DNA from: Bin5 sp965232575
GTDB lineage: Bacteria; Chloroflexota; Anaerolineae; Caldilineales; Caldilineaceae
DNA: 64,000 nt
NCBI GenBank assembly: GCA_965232575.1
Contig: CBDDPZ010000008.1
Coordinates: 310,001-374,000, forward strand
Direction: 5' to 3'
Part shown: one piece after another, positions 16,422-25,604 of the stretch
Layout: the number at the start of each line of letters is the position of its first letter
How positions within the stretch are numbered: the stretch's first letter is position 1
The notes under the pieces: model-generated
What the model saw: the letters and a program-made list of their open reading frames with translations, nothing else
The model's database searches: none
What the model was told of the DNA's origin: nothing
Position numbers and translations under genes: made by a program

Positions 16422-16802
16422 TTACTTGATCTCTACAGTGGCCCCTTCGGCCTCCAGCTGCGCTTTGGCGTCTTCGGCGACATCCTTCGCTACGCCCTGC
16501 ACCACTGGCGCCGGTGCGCTTTCGACCAGCTCCTTGGCTTCTCGCAGGCCAAGGCTTGTCACCGCGCGCACGGCCTTAATGACGTTGATCTTCTTGGCAC
16601 CCATATCGGCGAGGATCACGTCAAACTCCGTCTGCTCTTCCACCTCTTCTTCGACTTCAGCCGCGCCGCCGGCCACACCGGCCACCGCCACAGATGCCGC
16701 AGCGCTCACGCCCCACGACTCCTCAAGCATCTTCACCAGTTCAGCGGCTTCCAGAAGCGTTAACTCGTCCAGCTGTTCTTTGATTGCATTCAAGTCTGCC
16801 AT
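16422..16802 (-). CDS. rplL: 50S ribosomal protein L7/L12
   Basis: Stalk protein that recruits translational GTPases, 126 residues. It has the N-terminal dimerisation helix (MADLNAIKEQL), an Ala/Gly/Val hinge (about residues 37-52) and the C-terminal domain with GAKKINVIKAVR and GLREAKELVE. ATG 16802 is chosen over an upstream TTG at 16820 because it gives the normal family start; the GGGAG lies 11 nt away, a little far. It is co-transcribed with rplJ and ends at a strong terminator. Confidence 0.97.
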   Translation of the reverse strand: MADLNAIKEQLDELTLLEAAELVKMLEESWGVSAAASVAVAGVAGGAAEVEEEVEEQTEFDVILADMGAKKINVIKAVRAVTSLGLREAKELVESAPAPVVQGVAKDVAEDAKAQLEAEGATVEIK

Positions 16803-16897
16803 TTTTTGGAATTCTCCCAATTGTCTGTTTCTGTCTGTTCCCTGTCTCGACGATACAACGTTGCCTGTAGGAGGGGATTGAATCCCTCTGTTGACGC

Positions 16898-17434
16898 TCA
16901 GGCGGCCTCCGCCTGCGCATCAGCGTGCGCTTTGACGACCCGTGCCAGGCTGACCCCGGGTTCGTTGACGACGCGGGCAAGCTGCGTGGCCGGCGCGATT
17001 ATCGTCGCCAGCAGTTTGGCCAGCATCTCTTCCCGCGTGGGCAGTTCGGACAGTGCCTCGGCGGCGGCGGCATCCAGAACGTTCTGCTCCAGGAGCCCGC
17101 CTTTGATCTCAATGATCTCTTCCAGGTCCCCAAGGCCGTCCTTCAATGCCATCACGCCTCTGCCGATATCTTCACCGACAAATGCGACCGCATTCGGCCC
17201 TTCCAACAACTCGTCCAACTCCTCGGTGACCCCTTTGTTCTCCAATGCAAGCCGCAGAAGCCGATTTTTCACGACTACGTAAGACGTATCCGCCTCTTTG
17301 AGGCTGGCGCGCAGCCCGTTGATCTGCGTGACGGTGGAGCCGCGATAATCTGTGAACACGACCGCGGAAGCGTTCTCCAGGTATGAGGTGTACAGCGCGA
17401 CGAGCTCTTCCTTCTTCTCTCGACTAAGTGCCAA
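16898..17434 (-). CDS. rplJ: 50S ribosomal protein L10
   Basis: L10, the base of the L7/L12 stalk, 178 residues. The N-terminal rRNA-binding part has the VFTDYRG and VVKNRLLRLAL motifs, and the C-terminal helix is Ala-rich. The start is TTG 17434 with AAGGGGG 9 nt upstream; a nearby ATG is out of frame and quickly hits a stop. The long leader holds a terminator-like hairpin, so autogenous control by the L10-L12 complex is likely. Confidence 0.97.
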   Translation of the reverse strand: MALSREKKEELVALYTSYLENASAVVFTDYRGSTVTQINGLRASLKEADTSYVVVKNRLLRLALENKGVTEELDELLEGPNAVAFVGEDIGRGVMALKDGLGDLEEIIEIKGGLLEQNVLDAAAAEALSELPTREEMLAKLLATIIAPATQLARVVNEPGVSLARVVKAHADAQAEAA

Positions 17435-17515
17435 TGGACATTCCCCCTTTCTACAGGATTTCCTGCGGGGACGCGGGCAATACCGACCTGTGCCCCCTCC
17501 TCATCTTCGACGGGC

Positions 17516-17555
17516 GTAAGAAACAAAACCGCCCTTGCAATGCAGGCAAGGGCGG
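17516..17555 (-). terminator. hairpin in the rplJ leader (attenuator or rplKA terminator)
   Basis: On the - strand CCGCCCTTGC (17555-17546) pairs perfectly with GCAAGGGCGG (17538-17529) across a 7-nt loop, followed by TTTTGTTTCTT. It lies 178 nt after rplA and about 82 nt before rplJ. An L10-leader attenuator is known at this place in many bacteria; a simple rplKA terminator is the alternative. The rest of the 298-bp rplA-rplJ gap holds no gene. Confidence 0.75.
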
Positions 17556-17732
17556 CAAGCGACTCCTGCCGTACAACGGCGGTCAGGTCGCTGTGTTCAG
17601 CCCTTGGCCGGCTGCGCATCTCAGCGCATTTATTTTCGCAGCGCGAGTACCGACTGTCTACGGATCTGAGTATCGTATGCGGTTCAAACCTGCCAATTCT
17701 ACCTTACAGCTCCAGGCAATGGCAAACCGGGC

Positions 17733-18446
17733 CTACGCCGCCTTAAGCATTGAGGCCGCATTGACATCAACGCGAACACCAGGCCCCATCGTGCTGGTCA
17801 GCGTCACCCGCTTCAAATAGACACCCTTTACAGCCGAAGGCCTCGCGGCCATGATCGCTTCCATCACGGAGGTGAAGTTGTCGAGTATCTGCTCGCCGCT
17901 GAAGCTCGCTTTGCCGATCGGCACATGGACATTGCTCGTCTTGTCGACGCGAAACTCCACGCGGCCCAGCCGGGTCTCCTGAATGACGCGCGGCAGTTCA
18001 TCCGCCTGCACAATCGTACCGGCTTTGGGGCTGGGCATCATTCCCCTGGGGCCCAGCACGCGGCCAAGCCGGCCTACCACCCGCATCATATCCGGTGTGG
18101 CCAGAACGACATCAAAATCAAGCCAGCCATCCTGAATCCGCTTGGCCAGATCTTCGCCGCCGACATGGTCGGCGCCGGCCTCCTCGGCCGCGCTGATGCC
18201 ATCCGCGCCGGCAAAGACCAGAATGCGCACGACTCGACCGGTGCCGTGGGGAAGCGTCACCACGCCCCGCACCTGCTGGTCGGCGTGACGGGGGTCAACT
18301 CCGGTGCTCAGATGCACCTCCACCGTCTCATCGAACTTGGCCGTAGCGCCGTCCCGCATCAGGTCAACGGCTTCAGCCGGCTGGTACTGCGTGTTCCGGT
18401 CGATCTTGCTACGCGCTGCATTGTAGCGCTTGCCATGTTTTGGCAT
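17733..18446 (-). CDS. rplA: 50S ribosomal protein L1
   Basis: L1 stalk protein, 237 residues. The conserved stretches GKRYNAA, PHGTGRVVRILVF, GRVLGPRGMMPSPKAGT and the C-terminal TSTMGPGVRVD are all present. It follows rplK after 99 bp; the two are normally one transcript. L1 often represses its own operon by binding the leader, but no target was identified here. Confidence 0.97.
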   Translation of the reverse strand: MPKHGKRYNAARSKIDRNTQYQPAEAVDLMRDGATAKFDETVEVHLSTGVDPRHADQQVRGVVTLPHGTGRVVRILVFAGADGISAAEEAGADHVGGEDLAKRIQDGWLDFDVVLATPDMMRVVGRLGRVLGPRGMMPSPKAGTIVQADELPRVIQETRLGRVEFRVDKTSNVHVPIGKASFSGEQILDNFTSVMEAIMAARPSAVKGVYLKRVTLTSTMGPGVRVDVNAASMLKAA

Positions 18447-18545
18447 ATTTCACTCCTTGTGGTGCAAACGGGGCACAGGCGTGCGCCCCTCCCACCCATG
18501 AATTAATGATCTCTGCAGGGCCGCAATCTATTCTGCAGCGCCCGC

Positions 18546-18971
18546 CTAATCGACAACCGTTACTCCCATGCTGCGGGCCGTCCCCCTCACCATCTGCATG
18601 GCGCTGTCTATGGGGATATTGCCCAGGTCCTTCAATTTTACCTCGGCGATCTCCCGCACCTGCTGATTCGTGATCTCCCCCACCTCCTCCGTATTGGGAA
18701 TGCCGCTGCCTTTATCGATCCCGGCCGCTTTCTTGATCAGTTCGGCCGCCGGCGGTGTCTTGGTGATGAATGTAAACGACTGATCCTGGAAAATCGTGAT
18801 TTCGACAGGAACGACCTGTCCCATCTGACTCTGTGTACGCGCATTATACTCCTTGCAGAAGCCCATGATATTGACACCGTGCGGGCCCAGCGCCGTGCCT
18901 ACTGGTGGGGCAGGGTTCGCTTTGCCGGCAGGGATCTGCAACTTTACAACTGCTTTGACTTTCTTCGCCAT
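18546..18971 (-). CDS. rplK: 50S ribosomal protein L11
   Basis: L11 of the GTPase-associated centre, 141 residues, the standard length. It has the Pro-rich N-terminal motif PAGKANPAPPVGTALGPHGV and the rRNA-binding C-terminal domain ending in the usual AMQMVRGTARSMGVTV. It starts 18 bp after nusG, so the two are translated from one mRNA. Confidence 0.98.
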   Translation of the reverse strand: MAKKVKAVVKLQIPAGKANPAPPVGTALGPHGVNIMGFCKEYNARTQSQMGQVVPVEITIFQDQSFTFITKTPPAAELIKKAAGIDKGSGIPNTEEVGEITNQQVREIAEVKLKDLGNIPIDSAMQMVRGTARSMGVTVVD

Positions 18972-18989
18972 CTCGCCTGCTTCTCCTTA

Positions 18990-19628
18990 TTACGTATCCC
19001 GTTCCAGTTGGAGGAAGTCCACCTCCACCGGCGTTTCCCGGTTGAAGAAACTTACCATGACCCGCGCCTTGCCCTTCTCCGGCTCCAGCGTATCGACGAC
19101 ACCTGTGAATTCAGCAAACGGACCTTCGATAATTCGGACGCGCTCGCCCACGTCGAAGCTGACCTTGACGCGCGGTTCGTCCGACTCGATGCGGCTCATA
19201 ATGTGGTTCACTTCGGCCTGGCTCAAGGGGCTGGGCTTGTTTCCCATGCCCACGAAACTGGTTACGCCCGGGGTATTGCGCACCACATACCAGCTGTCCT
19301 CATCCATTATCATCTCAATGAGAATATAGCCGGGGAAAACCTGGCGCTCTACCTCACGGCGGATGCCTTCCTTGATCTCGATCTCGGTTTCAGTGGGCAC
19401 AACGATCTGCAGGATCCGGTCGGTCATGTTCATCGATTCCGCCCGGTGTTCCAGGTTCTTCTTTACCTTGTTTTCCTTGCCCGAATAGCTGTGCACCACA
19501 TACCATTCCGCTTTCGGGCCGGTCGGCTCCTCATCGGTGGTCGCGGACGGCTCATCCTCCACCAGCGCAGAAACGGCCTCATCTTCCTGCAATTCAGCGT
19601 CGACGCCTGCATTCGTCATATCGCCCAC
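18990..19628 (-). CDS. nusG: transcription termination/antitermination protein NusG
   Basis: NusG links RNA polymerase with the ribosome or Rho, 212 residues. An acidic N-terminal extension of about 40 residues precedes the NGN domain (WYVVHSYSGKE, then FPGYILIEM) and a KOW domain (DVGERVRIIEGPFAEFTGVV). AAGGAGG at 19640-19634 points to GTG 19628 (5-nt spacing). An upstream GTG at 19649 has no site, and ATG 19619 would be 14 nt away. Confidence 0.95.
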   Translation of the reverse strand: MGDMTNAGVDAELQEDEAVSALVEDEPSATTDEEPTGPKAEWYVVHSYSGKENKVKKNLEHRAESMNMTDRILQIVVPTETEIEIKEGIRREVERQVFPGYILIEMIMDEDSWYVVRNTPGVTSFVGMGNKPSPLSQAEVNHIMSRIESDEPRVKVSFDVGERVRIIEGPFAEFTGVVDTLEPEKGKARVMVSFFNRETPVEVDFLQLERDT

Positions 19629-19704
19629 AGATTCCTCCTTGCGCGTCACATTCCAGAACCGGCTCTTCCTCTACGAAAGAAGGCGGTTGCGCCACAGATG
19701 CTGC

Positions 19705-19923
19705 CTAAAACACCTGAAGAAAAAGTGTCACCAGGTAACTGAAAAATGAATCTACGGCAAACAACACAAGCGCCGCGATTGTGGTGACTATCAACACAAC
19801 GACGGTCAGGCGGGTGCCTTCCTCGCGCGTCGGCCACGTGACCTTGCCAATCTCAGCGCGCGTCTCCTTGAAGTACCGCACAATTGCGTTATCAGACCTT
19901 TGAACAGTTGTTGACCGGCTCAC
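19705..19923 (-). CDS. secE: preprotein translocase subunit SecE
   Basis: Small SecYEG subunit, 72 residues. A cytoplasmic amphipathic part with the hallmark EIGKVTWPTREE is followed by a single membrane helix. Start is GTG 19923, with GGAG about 6 nt upstream; a further GTG at 19950 lies inside a perfect palindrome and has no ribosome-binding site. It begins the secE-nusG-rplKA unit, after tRNA-Trp. Confidence 0.95.
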   Translation of the reverse strand: MSRSTTVQRSDNAIVRYFKETRAEIGKVTWPTREEGTRLTVVVLIVTTIAALVLFAVDSFFSYLVTLFLQVF

Positions 19924-19941
19924 GATTGACTCCGTTTGGTG

Positions 19942-19965
19942 TGTGAACACAAATTTGTGTTCACA
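19942..19965 (-). promoter_or_regulatory. 24-bp perfect palindrome upstream of secE
   Basis: The half-site is TGTGAACACAAA, and the two halves are exactly complementary without a loop. It ends 18 bp before the secE start, next to the ribosome-binding site. It may be an operator for a dimeric regulator; as RNA it could form a hairpin that limits translation. Confidence 0.65.
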
Positions 19966-20027
19966 ACGCCCCAGATCTTACTTGCTCATCGACCAGCATA
20001 CGGCGCTATCGGCCTTGTTAGGCGGAA

Positions 20028-20058
20028 AATGACCACCGCGCGGCTGCCGGTGGTCATT
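20028..20058 (-). terminator. hairpin after tRNA-Trp
   Basis: A perfect 11-bp stem (AATGACCACCG with CGGTGGTCATT) and a 9-nt loop directly downstream of tRNA-Trp. The T-tail on the - strand is short (TTTTCC). It probably terminates the tuf-tRNA-Trp transcript partly and defines the tRNA 3' end. Confidence 0.6.
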
Positions 20059-20064
20059 CTCTGA

Positions 20065-20137
20065 CAGGCGAGGCAGGACTTGAACCCGCAACCTGCGGTT
20101 TTGGAGACCGCCGCTCTGCCAATTGAGCTACTCGCCT
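20065..20137 (-). tRNA. trnW: tRNA-Trp (CCA)
   Basis: 73-nt cloverleaf with acceptor AGGCGAG/CTCGCCT, D-arm AGCTCAATTGGC, anticodon loop CTCCAAA and T-arm GGTTCAAGTCC. No CCA is encoded. The position between tuf and secE is the classic one. Confidence 0.97.
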
Positions 20138-20190
20138 AAAATGTCCGCAAGCATCGATCTCTTACGGACAGTTTCAACTTATCCAGAAAG

Positions 20191-21390
<1,200 letters not shown>

Positions 21391-21621
21391 TCTTTCTCTC
21401 TCCTGACTGTTTCACATCTATACTGTGCAGATTCAAGCAGCCTCGCAACGAAGCTGGAGTATTTTTCCCGTATACACTCGCCCAGGTGATTCCATCATCA
21501 CCCGGCGGGCAAACCGCCCACACCGCTGCAGCCGCAACCCGTCGGACGAAATCCCGCTCTCGAACAGAAACGCCTTGAACGGTTTTCCCGGCGGCACAGA
21601 CGCCGCCTCTGTAATCTGAAC

Positions 21622-21650
21622 AGTATACGAAATGTCCTGACGGTTGACAA
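21622..21650 (-). promoter_or_regulatory. tuf promoter
   Basis: On the - strand TTGTCA (21650-21645), a 17-bp spacer and TATACT (21627-21622). This gives a leader of about 225 nt. The fusA-tuf gap (21391-21700) holds no other recognisable feature. Confidence 0.7.
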
Positions 21651-21700
21651 GTCTGGACACAACTGAAACGGCCAATCTGAACGCGCCGGCCGCATCCAAC

Positions 21701-23794
21701 TCAGGCGAATTCCCGCCGCAGCGCGCCGACGTCCGACTTTTGCGTGTCAGGCTGATAGCTGTCGAACTGCATCGTAAAGGTGCCGCGTCCGCTGGTGATC
21801 GAACGGAGCGTCGTCGCGTACCCGAACATCTCCGCCAGCGGTACGATCGACCGCACAGCCGTAACCTTGTTGCTATGCGCGTCCAGTCCCTCGATCTGCC
21901 CGCGTCGACTGGAAAAATCGCCCACAATGTCGCCGACAAACTCCTCCGGCACGACAGCTTCAACCAACATGATCGGCTCCAACAGGACCGGGCTCGCCTT
22001 CGCCATGCCCTCCTTGAACGCCATCGAACCGGCTATCTTGAAGGCGATTTCACTGGAATCGACTTCATGGAAGCTGCCGTCCACCAGCGCGGCGCGAACA
22101 TCCACCACCGGGTATCCCGACAACACACCGCTTTCCATGGCTTCTTCAATACCCTTGCGGACCGCAGGAATGTATTCTTTGGGGACTGACCCGCCGATGA
22201 TCTTGTCCTCAAACTCGAAGCCCTTGCCCTCTTCATTCGGTTCCAGTGCGATCCAGATATGGCCATACTGGCCACGGCCGCCGGTCTGACGGACGAACCG
22301 CCCTTCCGCCCGCGCCGCCCTGGTGATTGTCTCCCGATAGGCCACCTGCGGGCGGCCCTCGTTACACTGCACCCGGAACTCCCTTTTCAGACGGTCGACG
22401 ATAATCTGCAAGTGCAGCTCACCCATTCCGCTGATGATCGTCTGCCCCGTCTGATCATCGTATCGCACCTGAAAGGTCGGGTCTTCTTCGGCCAGCTTCA
22501 ATAGGCCGTCGGCCATCCTGTCCTGATCGGCTTTGGACTTCGGCTCAACCGCGATCCCAATCACCGGGGCCGGAAACTCAATCGTCTCCAGCAAAATCTC
22601 ATTGCTGCGGTCGCTGAGCGTCTCACCGGTCAGGCTCTGCTTGAGGCCAACAATGGCAGCGATGTCGCCGGCGCGGCAAACTTCGATCTCTTCCCGTTTG
22701 TCGGCATGCATCTGCAAGAGCCGCCCGATTCGTTCCCGCCGCCCCTTGTTGGCGTTGTAGACCATACTGCCCGACGCCAAAGTACCCGAATAAACGCGTA
22801 CATAGGCCAGGCGTCCGACAAACGGGTCGGTCACGATCTTGAAGACAAGCGCGGCGAAAGGCTCTTCCGGGTCGGCGAACCGGATCTTCTCTTCCTCTGT
22901 CTTGGGGTCAAGGCCAACCACCGGCGGCACGTCCAGTGGGCTGGGCAGATAGCGAACAATCGCATCCAGAAGGGGTTGCACTCCCTTGTTCTTAAGCGCC
23001 GAACCGCACAGTATCGGCACGATGTCATTGCAAATGACGGCGTTGCGCAGCCCCTTGATAAGCTGTTCGTTGCTGATCTCTTCGCCTTCCAGATACAGCG
23101 TCGTCAGCTCCTCATCGGTCTCGGCAATCCGCTCAATCATGGCGGCGCGCGCCGTCTCCGCCGCGTCTCGCATCTCCTCCGGGATCTCGGCTGTTTCGGG
23201 CGAGGCGCCCAGTGCATCGCTGTATCGCAGGGCCTTCATCGTTAAAAGGTCGATGACCCCCTGGAAATCCTCCTCCGCGCCCCAGGGCAACTGAATCGGC
23301 AGCGGGTCCGCGCCGAGGCGGTCGACAATCATGCCGACCGTACGATCAAAGTCCGCGCCCACCCGGTCCATCTTATTCACGAAGCAGATGCGAGGCACAT
23401 GATAGGTGTCCGCCTGCCGCCAGACGGTCTCCGACTGTGGTTCGACACCCGCAACCGCGTCGAAGACGACGATGCCGCCATCCAGGACGCGCAAACTGCG
23501 CTGCACCTCGGCGGTAAAATCGATATGGCCCGGTGTGTCGATGATATTGATCTGGGCTTCTTCACCGCTGCGGCTATCAACCCAGTTCGCCGTAATCGCA
23601 GCCGCCGTAATGGTGATGCCGCGTTCCCGTTCCTGCGCCATCCAGTCTGTGACAGCGGTTCCCTCATGCACTTCGCCCATGCGGTGTATACGGCCGGAAT
23701 AGAACAGAATCCTTTCCGTTGTCGTCGTCTTGCCCGCGTCGATATGGGCGATAATTCCGATGTTGCGGATCTTATGTAATGGTATCTGACTCAT
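21701..23794 (-). CDS. fusA: elongation factor G
   Basis: Translocase GTPase, 697 residues from ATG 23794 (weak AGGTG site 6 nt upstream); a GTG at 23803 is possible. The P-loop AHIDAGKTT, DTPGHIDF and NKMDR are present, and domains II-V are complete, including the RGQYGHIW region of domain IV. It belongs to the rpsL-rpsG-fusA-tuf string but is separated from rpsG by an unusually long 449-bp gap. Confidence 0.98.
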   Translation of the reverse strand: MSQIPLHKIRNIGIIAHIDAGKTTTTERILFYSGRIHRMGEVHEGTAVTDWMAQERERGITITAAAITANWVDSRSGEEAQINIIDTPGHIDFTAEVQRSLRVLDGGIVVFDAVAGVEPQSETVWRQADTYHVPRICFVNKMDRVGADFDRTVGMIVDRLGADPLPIQLPWGAEEDFQGVIDLLTMKALRYSDALGASPETAEIPEEMRDAAETARAAMIERIAETDEELTTLYLEGEEISNEQLIKGLRNAVICNDIVPILCGSALKNKGVQPLLDAIVRYLPSPLDVPPVVGLDPKTEEEKIRFADPEEPFAALVFKIVTDPFVGRLAYVRVYSGTLASGSMVYNANKGRRERIGRLLQMHADKREEIEVCRAGDIAAIVGLKQSLTGETLSDRSNEILLETIEFPAPVIGIAVEPKSKADQDRMADGLLKLAEEDPTFQVRYDDQTGQTIISGMGELHLQIIVDRLKREFRVQCNEGRPQVAYRETITRAARAEGRFVRQTGGRGQYGHIWIALEPNEEGKGFEFEDKIIGGSVPKEYIPAVRKGIEEAMESGVLSGYPVVDVRAALVDGSFHEVDSSEIAFKIAGSMAFKEGMAKASPVLLEPIMLVEAVVPEEFVGDIVGDFSSRRGQIEGLDAHSNKVTAVRSIVPLAEMFGYATTLRSITSGRGTFTMQFDSYQPDTQKSDVGALRREFA

Positions 23795-24243
23795 CAAATT
23801 CACCTGGTTTTATCTCGGGGGGCAGCGTCGCGCCCCGTTTCCAAGGGGTGCAACCTGCCGCACTGCAAAGTTGCATTCACTCTTACGGATGGCAGACCGT
23901 CCTGAGCGAACGGTCTGCCGCGACCGTCTGCGCCCTGCCCTCCGACAAAAGACGACGCAGCCATCCCGCAGGCGCCGGAATCCCACGCGCCTCGCTTGAG
24001 CAGAAGCGCCTGCAATCTGCTTATCCGGCGGCCTGCTCATCCGGCAGCGTCGAATTTCACTCAGCGGAATGCTGAGCGCGTTGCCACATCATCCTGTGAC
24101 TCGGATGAATCGTATATAGTTCGGTTCAGAAGAAGTTCCGATCCCGGAAGGGTCGGATTCCTCCGAAGCTGTGCCCAGCCAGGGCGCCGGACACATCAGG
24201 GAAAACCAACTCGTTTGTCTATGCTGCCATGAAGGCAAGATAC
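23795..24243. other. long gap between rpsG and fusA
   Basis: These genes usually nearly touch. No gene was found here. A perfect 10-bp inverted repeat, GGCAGACCGT at 23891-23900 with ACGGTCTGCC at 23910-23919, forms a hairpin in the fusA leader without a T-tail. No convincing promoter was recognised. Confidence 0.5.
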
Positions 24244-24720
24244 CTATCGCCTTCGGGCAAAATGAGCAAAGGCTTGATTGGCTTCTGCCATCCGGTGCGT
24301 TTCTTCACGCCTGCGCACGGTCTGACCTTCGCCGCGCGCCGTGTCCAGCAGTTCATTCGCCAATCGAGTGGCCATGTTACGGCCGCTCCGCCCCCTGGCA
24401 TTCTGAATCAGCCAGCGCATGGCCAGGGCCTGCCGCCGGTCAGGGCGGATCTCCATCGGCACCTGATAGGTCGCGCCACCAACACGCTGCGGTTTGACCT
24501 CAACCAGAGGAGTGGCGTTCCTGAGCGCTTCTTCGAAGACTTCCAGTGGTGGACGATTGGTGCGTTCGGCTATGGTATCCAGTGCGGTATACACTATCCT
24601 GGCGGCCAGACTTTTCTTGCCCCGCTCCATCAGATTGTTGATGAACTTGGCCAGCACAACGCTATTGTGCCGGGGGTCGGGCGTAACTTGACGCTTTTCA
24701 GGCCGGTTTCGTCGCGGCAT
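24244..24720 (-). CDS. rpsG: 30S ribosomal protein S7
   Basis: S7 organises the 30S head, 158 residues. PRRN at the start, the VVLAKFINNLMERGKKSLA stretch, NATPLVEVKPQRVGGATYQVP and the ANQAFAHF end match the family. It follows rpsL by 86 bp. Confidence 0.98.
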   Translation of the reverse strand: MPRRNRPEKRQVTPDPRHNSVVLAKFINNLMERGKKSLAARIVYTALDTIAERTNRPPLEVFEEALRNATPLVEVKPQRVGGATYQVPMEIRPDRRQALAMRWLIQNARGRSGRNMATRLANELLDTARGEGQTVRRREETHRMAEANQAFAHFARRR

Positions 24721-24806
24721 TCTACAACTCCATCTCCATCATTTGCGCCTGCGCGCCTCCCGAGGAAGGACGCACACCGTCTGTCCTGCCTCTCCAGAGT
24801 CAGCGC

Positions 24807-25223
24807 TTAACGCGGCTTTTTGGTACCGTATTTGCTGCGGCTTCGCTTGCGGTCATTGACCCCCGTGCTGTCCAGCGCGCCGCGCACGATATGATAGCGC
24901 ACGCCGGGCAAATCTCTTACCCGACCGCCGCGTACCAGAACCACACTGTGTTCCTGGAGGTTATGGCCTTCGCCAGGAATATAGGCCGTCACTTCAACGC
25001 CATTGGTAAGGCGCACACGGGCTACCTTACGCAGGGCGGAATTGGGCTTTTTGGGTGTTGTCGTTCGCACCTGGGTACATACCCCTCTCTTCTGGGGATT
25101 GCCCTGCTTGACCCGCTTTGTGCGGCCGGTCAAAGTGTTCTGCGTAAAACGCAAGGCCGGTGCGGTCTCTTTCTTCGGCTTGGTCTTACGGCCCTTGCGA
25201 ACCAGTTGATTTATCGTCGGCAA
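24807..25223 (-). CDS. rpsL: 30S ribosomal protein S12
   Basis: S12 of the decoding centre, 138 residues. The start is TTG 25223 with GGAGG 6 nt upstream. TTTPKKPNSALRK is intact (Lys at the E. coli 42/43 place). The second loop reads GGRVRDLPGVRYH, with Arg (codon AGA, 24917-24915) where E. coli has Lys87. That exchange gives streptomycin resistance in several bacteria. It is first in the str operon, behind a promoter flanked by the conserved upstream element. Confidence 0.98.
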   Translation of the reverse strand: MPTINQLVRKGRKTKPKKETAPALRFTQNTLTGRTKRVKQGNPQKRGVCTQVRTTTPKKPNSALRKVARVRLTNGVEVTAYIPGEGHNLQEHSVVLVRGGRVRDLPGVRYHIVRGALDSTGVNDRKRSRSKYGTKKPR

Positions 25224-25272
25224 ATGTTTCCTCCCTGGTGGTCATCTCAGCCCACGTAAAGACAGTATTCTA

Positions 25273-25301
25273 CTTTATCACGACCGGGCCGCTAAAAGCA
25301 A
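25273..25301 (-). promoter_or_regulatory. rpsL operon promoter region
   Basis: On the - strand TTGCTT (25301-25296) lies exactly 15 bp after the conserved element, followed at 16-17 bp by GATAAAG. A second reading uses TTAGCG (25295-25290), 17 bp and TAGAAT (25272-25267). Both -35 sites are weak, as expected for an activated promoter. Confidence 0.45.
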
Positions 25302-25316
25302 ATCTCAGGACCTATA

Positions 25317-25418
25317 GGGTGCATCCCAAAATGGGGGCGAGTTTCTGGCTACCTCTGGGGAGTTACCCTGGGACCTGTAGCATGCTACGCCTGACAACCC
25401 CAAATCTGGGATGCACCC
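25317..25418 (-). repeat. 102-bp element with 12-bp inverted ends; rpsL copy of the conserved element
   Basis: Bounded by GGGTGCATCCCA (25317-25328) and TGGGATGCACCC (25407-25418), a perfect inverted pair. Read on the - strand it matches 41475-41556 over about 80-90 bp, including TAACTCCCCAGAGGTAG and GAAACTCGCCCCC. The promoter-near 25 bp (25341-25317) is the motif shared with rpoB and rrn. It could be a regulatory array or a short non-autonomous mobile element; no target duplication was seen. The rest of the gap to dnaA (25419-25604) holds nothing recognisable. Confidence 0.65.
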
Positions 25419-25604
25419 AAAAGAGAGAGGTCTGTTCGCCGGGTTCGGTGGGCGTTTCTGGCGAACCCTGGTCAGACGAGGCGATACCGATCGGAGGGTT
25501 GACTTGCCCGGTCAGTGGGAGTCCGCGCCGTTCGCTGGGGACAGGTCTTCTGCGGCTGGCGATTGCGCTGTCACCTGTACTTTGTCAACTGTTTTGCCTG
25601 GTCT

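Noticed and set aside
23779..24075. Reading frame in the rpsG-fusA gap
   Set aside because: No ribosome-binding site, no recognisable domain, atypical composition and antisense to the fusA leader.
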